Source: JAHFOW01 sp964370795
GTDB taxonomy: Bacteria > Planctomycetota > Brocadiia > Brocadiales > Brocadiaceae
Assembly (NCBI GenBank): GCA_964370795.1
Contig: CAYJME010000181.1
Span: 1-6,923 of the forward strand
Reading direction: 5' to 3'
Length of the DNA: 6,923 bases
A program made the position numbers and the translations under genes. The notes below the pieces were generated by a model, which was not told the DNA's origin, did no database searches, and worked only from the letters and a program-made list of their open reading frames with translations. Each line of letters begins with the position of its first letter. Within the stretch, counting starts at the first letter, position 1. Shown in pieces: positions 1 to 5,764 of the stretch.

Positions 1-213
1 AAAATAGAAAAAATAATAAAAAAATACCGGCTCGAAGATGCAGAAAAACAGGAGGAGGAAGACCTGGAATATTGGATTTCGGCTTCAACTTCTGAAAAAA
101 CTGAGATGGCTTATTCCCTGTGGGAAGAATGTTGTTGGATACAAAAAGGAGTAAATATTAATGCACAAAGACTTCGACGAGTTCTTGAAATTGCTAAATC
201 ACCGCAAGGTTAG
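1..213 (+). CDS. small partner protein of an MNT-type nucleotidyltransferase (5' end outside window)
   Basis: The frame is open from base 1 to the TAG at 211-213 and encodes about 70 acidic residues. No convincing start is visible, so the start probably lies just left of the window. The sequence has the pattern I associate with short proteins encoded directly before minimal nucleotidyltransferases: an acidic run ending in EDLEYW, a 'ST..EK.E.A..L' helix, and a C-terminal 'INAQRLRRVLEIAKSP'. In such pairs the small protein is presumed to be the antitoxin or regulator. Its last 53 bases overlap the next gene in another frame, which suggests translational coupling. The family call rests on pattern memory. 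No catalytic motif is visible, and a DNA-binding role is not shown. Confidence 0.65.
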   Translation, partial: KIEKIIKKYRLEDAEKQEEEDLEYWISASTSEKTEMAYSLWEECCWIQKGVNINAQRLRRVLEIAKSPQG

Positions 214-514
214 ATACGTAATAGGAGGGGGTTACGCCTTAAGCGCATATTTGATACCAAGAGCCACGAAAGATTTGGACATTCTCATCGAAGCATCCAA
301 AAATAATGCGATAAAAGTAATTGAAGCCCTCTGTGAATTTGGATTTAATTTGTCAAATCTGGAAACAAAAGAACTCATGAGTCCCGAAGTAATTATTCAA
401 TTTCAGGAATTAATAAATCTTCAGGACGATAACGGACAAGCGAAACCATATCAGATAAAACAATTATTAAAAATTATTGAACAGTATAAACTTAAAATGG
501 AGGATAGCGAATGA
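161..514 (+). CDS. MNT-type nucleotidyltransferase, N-terminal half with a foreign C-terminus
   Basis: This gene encodes 117 residues. Residues 3-45 carry the minimal nucleotidyltransferase signature: 'DFDEFLKLLN', a GGGYA loop at 22-26, and a DLD pair at 38-40 that would bind the metal ions of NMP transfer. The match to the family continues to about 'SPEVIIQ' (residues 74-80). There, intact relatives (about 145-150 residues) run on into a 'P.RIDLLT' strand supplying the third acidic ligand. Here that part is absent and is replaced by an unrelated 37-residue hydrophilic tail. The protein may therefore be inactive. The start at 161 is supported by AAGGAG at 147-152. The gene overlaps the preceding small protein by 53 bp and the following HicB gene by 4 bp (ATGA), so the three could be co-translated. 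Intact MNT proteins act as toxins or antitoxins by adding nucleotides to targets, but that role is not established here. Confidence 0.75.
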   Translation: MHKDFDEFLKLLNHRKVRYVIGGGYALSAYLIPRATKDLDILIEASKNNAIKVIEALCEFGFNLSNLETKELMSPEVIIQFQELINLQDDNGQAKPYQIKQLLKIIEQYKLKMEDSE

Positions 515-729
515 AGGACTACCATATTAATATATTTTATAGTGAAGAAGACGGCGGATACATTGCCGATATACCTGACCTGAAATATTGTTCTGCCTTT
601 GGCAATACTCAGGCGGAGGCATTGCAGGAAGTGCTGGCGGCGAAAGAAGCATGGCTTGAGGCGGCACGATCCGGTGGAAAACCAATACCAGCGCCTCGTT
701 ACCATCCACTGATTTGTGAGTTGGCATAA
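511..729 (+). CDS. hicB: HicB-family antitoxin (short, orphan)
   Basis: The 72-residue product has the partial RNase H-like HicB fold: an N-terminal strand pair 'INIFYSEEDGGYIADIPDL' (6-24), a turn with 'CSAFGNTQAEAL' (27-38), and a long helix 'EVLAAKEAWLEAAR' (40-53). It ends in the 'GKPIPAPRY' motif (56-64) seen in this HicB subgroup. HicB proteins bind and neutralise HicA mRNA interferases. This one is too short to carry an added ribbon-helix-helix or HTH DNA-binding domain. GGAGG at 499-503 lies 7 nt before the ATG, and the start overlaps the stop of the nucleotidyltransferase. No HicA sits next to it: the upstream neighbour is a nucleotidyltransferase and the downstream HicA remnant belongs to a different HicB type. 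It is therefore an orphan, or it has acquired a new partner. The family call is firm; the partner is unknown. Confidence 0.88.
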   Translation: MKDYHINIFYSEEDGGYIADIPDLKYCSAFGNTQAEALQEVLAAKEAWLEAARSGGKPIPAPRYHPLICELA

Positions 730-741
730 TATTCTATATGA

Positions 742-918
742 GAATTACGCTTTGCCATTAAAAGGTTTGTCAAAGAAGCGATAGAGATTTTTATTGATGA
801 ATGTCAAGAAATGGGAACTTTAGAGGGTGTTTTGTATGAAGCCGGATTTTCGAGAATCAACGACCCGTGGGAATTAAGAAGGCCTGTCGCAGAAGAAAAT
901 TTGGCTTTTGCTCTGTGA
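742..918 (+). pseudogene. HicB-family antitoxin remnant, C-terminal part only
   Basis: After an in-frame stop at 739-741 the frame runs open to TGA at 916-918 without a usable start near its beginning. From 766 it reads FVKEAIEIFIDECQEMGTLE, then GVLYEAGF and a 'W..RRPVAEE' tail. This is the C-terminal helix and 'GTL..VL.E.GF' motif of the HicB type that is encoded upstream of HicA. The first strands of the fold (about 30-35 residues) are missing. The ATG at 738 leads only into a short out-of-frame peptide. The remnant is directly followed by a HicA-like fragment 7 bp downstream, as in an intact hicBA operon. I infer a 5' deletion, possibly caused when the neighbouring TA block was inserted or rearranged. 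Confidence 0.65.
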
Positions 919-925
919 GTTTAAA

Positions 926-1072
926 ATGCACGAGAGAAGAATAATTCCAATTCACTATAAGACTTTGATAAAGGTTTTTGATATCGATGGCTTTATTGTA
1001 AAAAGGCAAAAGGGCGACCACATTATGCCACGAGACAAATCTTCGGTAATTTCTTTTGAGAAAGATAAATAA
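926..1072 (+). pseudogene. HicA-like mRNA interferase toxin, C-terminally truncated
   Basis: A 48-residue frame starts at ATG 926. It opens with 'IIPIHYKTLIKVFDIDGF' and continues 'VKRQKGDHI' (residues 25-33). That is the helix-strand-strand start of the double-stranded-RNA-binding-like HicA fold, with the catalytic-type histidine in GDH (H32). Intact members of this subgroup are about 75-80 residues and continue through a proline-containing strand into an 'I..NNLRTAG' helix. Here the frame degrades after residue 34 and stops at 1070-1072. I found no continuation in the other frames downstream. HicA cleaves mRNA when free of HicB, but loss of the C-terminal third makes activity unlikely. It pairs by position and subtype with the HicB remnant just upstream. 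It could be a very divergent short HicA, but decay is the simpler reading. Confidence 0.6.
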
Positions 1073-1210
1073 AAATCAAATTGCCTTGAATGCCTTGAGA
1101 TTGTTGATAAAATGAAGGTACATGCAAAGATACGCAAATACCAGAAAACTAATGAAAACACTGTTTTGCTAATATGTTGAAAATTTTTTGGTTGTACGAG
1201 GATATCAATT

Positions 1211-1240
1211 TTCACACGAATTCGTGTAAACTTTTACTAT
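1211..1240 (+). promoter_or_regulatory. candidate sigma70-type promoter of the Cys-rich/U32 unit
   Basis: TTCACA (1211-1216) resembles a -35 box (5 of 6) and TACTAT (1235-1240) a -10 box (4 of 6), with an 18-bp spacer. Transcription would start about 9 nt before the ATG at 1256. That fits the lack of any Shine-Dalgarno there and suggests a nearly leaderless message. The 14-bp palindrome described separately lies across the -35 end and spacer. This is inference from the sequence only. Confidence 0.3.
1214..1227. promoter_or_regulatory. perfect 14-bp palindrome, candidate operator
   Basis: ACACGAATTCGTGT is its own reverse complement over all 14 bases. It lies 29 bp before the ATG of the Cys-rich gene and overlaps the candidate promoter, a typical position for a dimeric repressor site. 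A gapless palindrome of this length is unusual in this AT-rich gap, but the regulator is unknown and it could be a degenerate dispersed repeat. Confidence 0.35.
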
Positions 1241-1255
1241 TTTCATATATAAACT

Positions 1256-1438
1256 ATGAGTAAATGTCAGGATAAAAAGCATCCCTGTGACGACTGCTTT
1301 AGCTGTAATTTCTGCAGCGATGAACGATGTTCTTTGTGTCTCTGCAGTAAGCATAAACCCCGCCAGTTAAGCGTGGAAGAGCAAATTGCCCTGTACGAGG
1401 CGCTCAACAAAGATACCTTTAACAAGTATTCCCCATAG
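1256..1438 (+). CDS. 60-residue cysteine-rich protein, likely metal or Fe-S binding
   Basis: The product has eight cysteines, all in the first half: C4, C11, C14, C17, C20, C25, C28 and C30, spaced CX6CX2CX2CX2CX4CX2CXC. H9 and H33 are also present. Eight cysteines at these short spacings would suit two metal sites (zinc or Fe-S), though the pattern is not the ferredoxin CX2CX2CX3CP motif. Residues 37-51 form a likely amphipathic helix (LSVEEQIALYEALN). No signal peptide or membrane segment is visible, so it is probably cytoplasmic. The ATG is the first possible start, since an in-frame TAA lies at 1250-1252. No Shine-Dalgarno is present. The stop at 1436-1438 directly abuts the U32 start at 1439, so the two genes are almost certainly co-transcribed and coupled. 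I do not recognise the family. A role serving the cysteine-containing U32 enzyme is an inference from position alone. Confidence 0.8.
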   Translation: MSKCQDKKHPCDDCFSCNFCSDERCSLCLCSKHKPRQLSVEEQIALYEALNKDTFNKYSP

Positions 1439-4024
1439 ATGAACAACGATGCAAGGCATATTCAATCGGTAACGGTAAGCCAGCCTTTTAAAAGAAACAA
1501 ACCAGAATTGTTATCCCCTGCCGGCAGTATGGCGTGTTTCTTTGCCGCTATCGAACACGGCGCCGATGCTGTTTATTTTGGTTTAGAAAATTTTAGCGCC
1601 CGCGCAGGCGCACAGAACCTTACCCTGGATGAGGCCAGTAAGGCCATTGCCTATGCACGCCAGAGATCTGTAAAGGTCTATATTGCCTTAAATACCCTCA
1701 TAAAAACCCACGAGCTGGAAAATGTCGTTGATTATTTAATTGCCCTGGAAGAATTACAACCTGACGTCATCATTCTTCAGGATTTAGGGCTTTTGTATTT
1801 ACTCCAGTCGCAATTTCCCCACTTTAATCTTCATGCAAGCACGCAAATGGCCATTCACAATCTTGCTGGCGTCAGACAACTGGAAAAGATGGGCTTTCAA
1901 AGGGTTGTCCTGGCCAGGGAATTGTCGATTGAAGAAATAGGCCATATCCGCCGGAATACTTCCCTTGAAATAGAGGTATTTATTCACGGTGCGCTTTGTT
2001 ATTCGTATTCTGGGTTGTGTTTCTTCAGCAGTATGCTGGGCGGCCGAAGCGGAAACCGTGGCCGGTGTGCGCAACCATGCAGGATGCCGTATAAAACAAG
2101 TCAAAACAACGAAGGCTACCTGTTTTCTATGAAGGACCTTATGACACTTCCCTACTTGAATGAATTAACACGTGCTGGCGTTCATTCGTTTAAAATTGAA
2201 GGGCGCATGAAATCACCTGAGTATGTAGCTGTCGTTACGAACACCTACCGGCAGGCAATTGACGGCAAGCTGGTTGATTTGGACGAGGCCATTCACCGTA
2301 TAAAAACGGTATTCAGTCGTGAAACAACCCACTCGTATCTCCTGAAAGAAAACGACAATCTGGACAGACAAGATACACAATATCAGGCATCTGAGCTCAC
2401 GACAAGGTCGAGGGGAATAAAGGAGGGGGTTAAGACATACCCCCGAAAAGAGTATTTACCCTCTGATGCGATAAAGGCGTCGGATATGATTAATCCATGG
2501 TATCCTGCACATATCGGTTCTTATGCGGGAGTGGTGGTAAGGGCGGAAAAAGGCCGCCTTGTCATAAAGGCTGATACAGAAATTGGCGTTCGGGATCTGT
2601 TGCAGATTTTTGACCACTCACGGAAAGAACCAACCTTGCTGCCGGTGAAGGACATAACGGTCAAAGGGAAAAGGGTGTTTAGTTTACAATCAGGGGATAT
2701 TGCAACCCTTGAATCCGGCAAATTCTTCAGGCAGGGCGCAAAATTGTACTTGCTCTATTGCCAGAAGACGAACGAGATGTTTACCCCAACAATACCCAAA
2801 AAACTCATGCAATCAAAGATACCCGTGCGACTGGAGATTGCCATAATGGTCGACACTATTACCATTAAAGGAATAGCTCAACAGGTTTCCTATGCCAGAG
2901 ATTACCAGGTAAAACTGGAAAAAGGTATTCGCAAGGTAATCAATGAGGCGAGTATCAGGGAGTGTTTTTCCCGTCTGGGCGAAACACCCTTTGAACTTGC
3001 AAATTTGTGCGTAAAAACATCCGAAGATTTATTTGTTCCCCACAGTGTTTTAAATGAGATTCGCAGGGATTATTTTCAGAACCTTACGGATGCCTGGAAA
3101 AAGGCAAGAGAAGAGCAATGCGGGAATATAAAACAATGGTTAAAGGGGTATGTTGTCAATAAGACAGATAACGGTGGGCATATCGGAGGCATTGGTGACG
3201 ACCATGAAATCAGATTATCCCTGAAGATTGATAGACTTGATTATTTAAAATATAGCCCATTAGAAAAACTTTTTAAATTATATGTGCTGCTTACGAGAGA
3301 AAATTTACAGGACATAGAACAGAATAGTGATATTGTTAGCACATTGTCAAATTTAAAAAACAAGGTTGTTTTTTCAGTACCAACAATCATCAGGGAGAAG
3401 CATGATGGATTTTTGAATTACGAACGCTACAGGGAAAGAATACATACATTAATATCACAGGGATTCAACCAATTCCAACTCTCCAATCTGGGTGCATTAG
3501 GTTTATTTGATAGTAAGGATGTAGTGCTTTATGCTGATTATCCCTTGTACTGTATGAACCCGCTTTCGGCAGTAAAGTTAAGGGAATCGGGGTTTTCCCG
3601 ACATACCCTGTCTCCCGAGGACGACAGAGACAACCTGCGCACGTTGTGTATGCCTGATGCGGACGTTATCGTTTATCAGGATACCCCGCTCTTTACTTCA
3701 GAAACGTGCATCTGGGCGAACATGAAGAGGAGGTGTCCGGGAAAGAGTCTATGCGGTTTTAGTCAAACAGTAATGGAAAATGAACGTGGTGACAGATTTA
3801 TGGCTATAAACGACGAATGCAAAACCGTGGTTTTTAACGAAAAGCCATTTTCTCTTATCCATTTTATTCCAGACCTTATCGAGGATGGACACAGGAGTTT
3901 CAGAATTGATTTATGCTATAAGGATTATACCCCCGAAATGATACAGAATATTTTCTCTCAATTTCAAAAGAGAAACAAGGTGAAAGATTCGATGATTGGA
4001 AATTTCGAGAGGGGATTGTTATAG
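1439..4024 (+). CDS. U32-family protein, RlhA/DUF3656-like with a second U32-like module
   Basis: The 861-residue product begins its U32 core at residue 21 ('KPELLSPAGS...GADAVYFGL'). The family signature at 179-215 ('EVFIHGALCYSYSG', then 'GGRSGNRGRCAQPCR') supplies C187, C194, C210 and C214. 'FSMKDL' and 'FKIEGRMKSPEYVA' follow at 229-264. Residues 350-560 look like the DUF3656-type extension. Residues 590-840 look like a second, degenerate U32-type barrel ('FQLSNLGAL', 'LYADYPLYCMN', 'SGFSRHTLSPE') with its own cysteines C757, C766, C772 and C794. E. coli RlhA (653 residues) hydroxylates C2501 of 23S rRNA, and relatives TrhP, UbiU and UbiV do oxygen-independent hydroxylation; UbiU and UbiV carry 4Fe-4S clusters. 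An RNA- or cofactor-hydroxylase role is therefore more likely than the historical 'peptidase' label. There is no signal peptide. The start abuts the upstream stop and has no Shine-Dalgarno, so translation probably re-initiates. The family call is firm; the substrate is unknown. Confidence 0.93.
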   Translation: MNNDARHIQSVTVSQPFKRNKPELLSPAGSMACFFAAIEHGADAVYFGLENFSARAGAQNLTLDEASKAIAYARQRSVKVYIALNTLIKTHELENVVDYLIALEELQPDVIILQDLGLLYLLQSQFPHFNLHASTQMAIHNLAGVRQLEKMGFQRVVLARELSIEEIGHIRRNTSLEIEVFIHGALCYSYSGLCFFSSMLGGRSGNRGRCAQPCRMPYKTSQNNEGYLFSMKDLMTLPYLNELTRAGVHSFKIEGRMKSPEYVAVVTNTYRQAIDGKLVDLDEAIHRIKTVFSRETTHSYLLKENDNLDRQDTQYQASELTTRSRGIKEGVKTYPRKEYLPSDAIKASDMINPWYPAHIGSYAGVVVRAEKGRLVIKADTEIGVRDLLQIFDHSRKEPTLLPVKDITVKGKRVFSLQSGDIATLESGKFFRQGAKLYLLYCQKTNEMFTPTIPKKLMQSKIPVRLEIAIMVDTITIKGIAQQVSYARDYQVKLEKGIRKVINEASIRECFSRLGETPFELANLCVKTSEDLFVPHSVLNEIRRDYFQNLTDAWKKAREEQCGNIKQWLKGYVVNKTDNGGHIGGIGDDHEIRLSLKIDRLDYLKYSPLEKLFKLYVLLTRENLQDIEQNSDIVSTLSNLKNKVVFSVPTIIREKHDGFLNYERYRERIHTLISQGFNQFQLSNLGALGLFDSKDVVLYADYPLYCMNPLSAVKLRESGFSRHTLSPEDDRDNLRTLCMPDADVIVYQDTPLFTSETCIWANMKRRCPGKSLCGFSQTVMENERGDRFMAINDECKTVVFNEKPFSLIHFIPDLIEDGHRSFRIDLCYKDYTPEMIQNIFSQFQKRNKVKDSMIGNFERGLL

Positions 4025-4063
4025 TACTTGAATTTCCGAGATTTAGGAATTTCATCCGGTAAT

Positions 4064-4082
4064 CGCACCCTTTATGGGTGCG
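4064..4082. repeat. hairpin downstream of the U32 gene
   Basis: CGCACCC (4064-4070) and GGGTGCG (4076-4082) form a 7-bp GC-rich stem around a TTTAT loop, 39 bp after the U32 stop. No T-run follows, so it is not a standard intrinsic terminator. It may protect the 3' end of the mRNA or be part of a dispersed repeat. Confidence 0.45.
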
Positions 4083-4113
4083 CCAATGCAGCGGCTATAT
4101 TTCTGTTTGTAGT

Positions 4114-4180
4114 AGCGACTTCAGTCGCTGCCTGGAAATATACAAAATATACAATATGAAGACATAACGACTAAAGTCGT
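4114..4180. repeat. twin CGACT-AGTCG hairpins, likely REP-like dispersed repeat
   Basis: Two small hairpins share the same core. The first is AGCGAC-TTCA-GTCGCT (4114-4129); the second is ACGAC-TAAA-GTCGT (4167-4180). Between them lie two perfect tandem copies of AAATATACA (4136-4144 and 4145-4153). The paired-hairpin layout resembles REP/BIME elements mobilised by RAYT (REP-associated tyrosine) transposases. No transposase is present here, and copies elsewhere in the genome cannot be seen from this window. Confidence 0.45.
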
Positions 4181-4191
4181 CATTATAAAAT

Positions 4192-4232
4192 AAAAAGGGC
4201 GCTCTTGTACTCAACACAAGAACGCCCTTTTT
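4192..4232. terminator. bidirectional intrinsic terminator
   Basis: AAAAAGGGCG (4192-4201) pairs with CGCCCTTTTT (4223-4232). After one C-A mismatch, TCTTGT (4203-4208) pairs with ACAAGA (4216-4221) around a 7-nt loop. The A-run and T-run on the two sides give a U-tract on either strand. It therefore ends both the + strand U32 unit and the - strand YHS gene, whose stop is about 40 bp away. Confidence 0.88.
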
Positions 4233-4274
4233 GCAAAATAAACACAGTTTATATTTTGAGAATGAGGTTGTTTA

Positions 4275-4568
4275 TTATTTTTGTTTTCCTTCGTCTTTAA
4301 GACATTTTCCCGGATCCTTTTTAAATGTATCCGCACAATGCTCGCAACAGAAATTAAGGGTTTTTCCTTCGTGATCTATTGTCACGGGCTTGCTTTTGGC
4401 ATCTATTGCCTTTCCGCAAACCAGACATTTATTTTCAGCCTTTTCGCCAGCAGCGGCTGCTTTGGCGCCGCAACAACTATCCCCGGCAAATACCTTATTG
4501 ACTGCGTAAGATGTCATTAATACAAAAGCAATACTGCCAACGCCTAAATAATATCCAATTCGCTTCAC
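4275..4568 (-). CDS. small exported YHS-domain metal-binding protein
   Basis: The 97-residue product starts with a lysine/arginine pair, a hydrophobic stretch (residues 5-27) and a signal-peptidase-like 'KVFA|GD' site after A28, so it is probably secreted to the periplasm-side compartment. An alanine-rich linker with a CC pair (32-33) follows. The YHS domain then spans about 47-90: CLVCG (C48, C51), a 'VTIDHEGKTLNFCCEHC' core (C74, C75, C78), 'F..DP' and C89. YHS domains bind metals such as copper and often accompany heavy-metal transport or redox proteins, but the metal here is unknown. The start is GTG (4566-4568), supported by GGAG at 4575-4578 with 6-nt spacing. It lies 134 bp downstream of the SUMF1-fold gene on the same strand, so it may have its own promoter. 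The bidirectional terminator ends it. Confidence 0.88.
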   Translation of the reverse strand: MKRIGYYLGVGSIAFVLMTSYAVNKVFAGDSCCGAKAAAAGEKAENKCLVCGKAIDAKSKPVTIDHEGKTLNFCCEHCADTFKKDPGKCLKDEGKQK

Positions 4569-4702
4569 GCTCTTCTCCTTTATTAAAACAAAAATATTAA
4601 ATACGATACATAAACTTACTCACAGTTAAACAAAAAATGCCTGCTTATTGTTTCATAATTTAAAAAAAATAATTATGGGTATCCGTGTAATCTATGTTCT
4701 TC

Positions 4703-5581
4703 TTATTTTATAGATTTTGCACATCGGAAACCGATGGTGTCATTTTTATACGCAGGTTCGTCGTAGTCCCGATTTGCGCATCGGACATGGACAACGCCCG
4801 ATCCATTCCACGAACCGCCTCGAAGTACTTTGCATGGACTCAGCGCCCCGCTCGTTGGCGATGGCCTTAATTCGTAAATGGAGATGCCCACCTCTTCCGG
4901 TCTGCCAAAATAGGGTTTTTCCTCACCCATCGTTGGACCTCTTGGGTCTTTGTTGGGGGCGTGACGATAATATTGGCTATCATACCAATCGGCGACCCAT
5001 TCCCAAACATTCCCTGCCATATCAAAACATCCGTAAACACTTTGACCTTGTGAATAGCGTGTGACTGCTGTCGGTTTTTCAAACTTCGCCTCGGCACAGT
5101 TTAACCTCGTTTTGTCAAACTCATTACCCCAGGGGTATATCCTGCCGTCGGTACCACGAGCAGCTTTTTCCCATTCTGCTTCCGTGGGAAGCCGTTTCCC
5201 CGCCCATCGTGCAAATGCCTCAGCCTCAAACCATGATACATTCACAACGGGACAATCTGGTTCACCATTCATAACGTTATCGAGATCGCCACTTCCCAAT
5301 GGATTTGTTTGAGAGACATATTGCCATCCTGCCTCTGACCAGCATGTCTTTTGAGTATAACCACCTGATTCAATAAATTTCTTGTACTGAGCATTGGTTA
5401 CAGGATATTTATCAATGAGGTAGGCGCTCAGAAAGACCTCTCTCTGGGGCATTTCGCCTTCCAGCCTTTCGGCCTCGATGGTACGGTCGGTTTTTAATAA
5501 GTCTTCAATATTCTGGCTCGTGCTTCCCATAAAAAACGTACCTTCAGGAATTAATATCATATCTTCTGGCATATAGAGCAT
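4703..5581 (-). CDS. SUMF1/FGE-fold (formylglycine-generating enzyme-like) protein, non-FGE type
   Basis: From ATG 5581 the product is 292 residues. The fold is recognisable throughout: 'MILIPEGTFFMGS' near the start, 'YPVTNAQYKKFIESGGY', 'CPVVNVSWFEAEAFARWAGK' followed by 'RLPTEAEWEKAARG', 'YPWGN', 'VYGCFDMAGNVWEWVADWYD', 'KVLRGGSWNG' and a final 'TIGFRCA'. The copper-binding cysteine pair of true FGE, which sits just after RGGS, is absent: this protein reads RGGSWNGSGVVHVRCANRD with a single Cys. It should not make formylglycine in sulfatases. Relatives include EgtB-like iron enzymes and many proteins of unknown role. About 30 extra residues separate 'DPRGPT' from 'KVLRGG'. The open frame extends to ATG 5707, but that extension lies in repeat DNA. 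ATG 5572 is an alternative start. No strong Shine-Dalgarno is seen at either. Confidence 0.88.
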   Translation of the reverse strand: MLYMPEDMILIPEGTFFMGSTSQNIEDLLKTDRTIEAERLEGEMPQREVFLSAYLIDKYPVTNAQYKKFIESGGYTQKTCWSEAGWQYVSQTNPLGSGDLDNVMNGEPDCPVVNVSWFEAEAFARWAGKRLPTEAEWEKAARGTDGRIYPWGNEFDKTRLNCAEAKFEKPTAVTRYSQGQSVYGCFDMAGNVWEWVADWYDSQYYRHAPNKDPRGPTMGEEKPYFGRPEEVGISIYELRPSPTSGALSPCKVLRGGSWNGSGVVHVRCANRDYDEPAYKNDTIGFRCAKSIK

Positions 5582-5617
5582 TCTTTCATTTATGTTAATA
5601 ATAGTGTATTTGCCGGT

Positions 5618-5645
5618 ATTATGGATAATATCCACGAATAGTGAA
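5618..5645 (-). promoter_or_regulatory. candidate promoter of the SUMF1-fold gene
   Basis: Read on the - strand, TTCACT (5645-5640) is a -35-like box and CATAAT (5623-5618) a -10-like box (5 of 6), with a 16-bp spacer. Transcription would begin near 5610, about 30 nt before the ATG at 5581. If real, it lies inside the longest open frame and so excludes the start at 5707. Confidence 0.35.
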
Positions 5646-5679
5646 CAAAAGGACTTTAATAAAAATAATATCACATAGC

Positions 5680-5760
5680 GCGGCGTAGCCGCAACCAAAT
5701 CCCCCATCCTCCCCCTGTCCCCTCCGGAGGGGGATAAAGGGCATACGTGTTAAGTTAAGG
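5680..5760. repeat. dispersed-repeat-like intergenic DNA (GC hairpin and C/G palindrome)
   Basis: This block includes a GCGGC-GTA-GCCGC hairpin (5680-5692), C-rich runs, and a perfect palindrome CCCCTCCGGAGGGG (5719-5732). It is much richer in GC than its surroundings. It lies exactly where the SUMF1-fold frame would have to extend to reach ATG 5707, and it abuts the transposase remnant. The style is that of multi-copy intergenic repeats, but copy number cannot be judged here. Confidence 0.45.
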
Positions 5761-5764
5761 ATGT

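Noticed and set aside
955..1215. 86-residue open frame on the - strand
   Set aside because: It lies opposite the HicA remnant and an AT-rich gap, has no Shine-Dalgarno or recognisable motif, and looks like chance.
4281..4520. 79-residue + strand open frame opposite the YHS gene
   Set aside because: The YHS cysteine motif and signal peptide on the - strand explain the region, and the terminator and GTG/Shine-Dalgarno fit that gene.
4653..4676. CATAATT/AATTATG inverted repeat between the SUMF1-fold and YHS genes as a terminator
   Set aside because: The stem is pure AT with an A-rich 10-nt loop and no proper T-tract after a GC stem. It is too weak to call.
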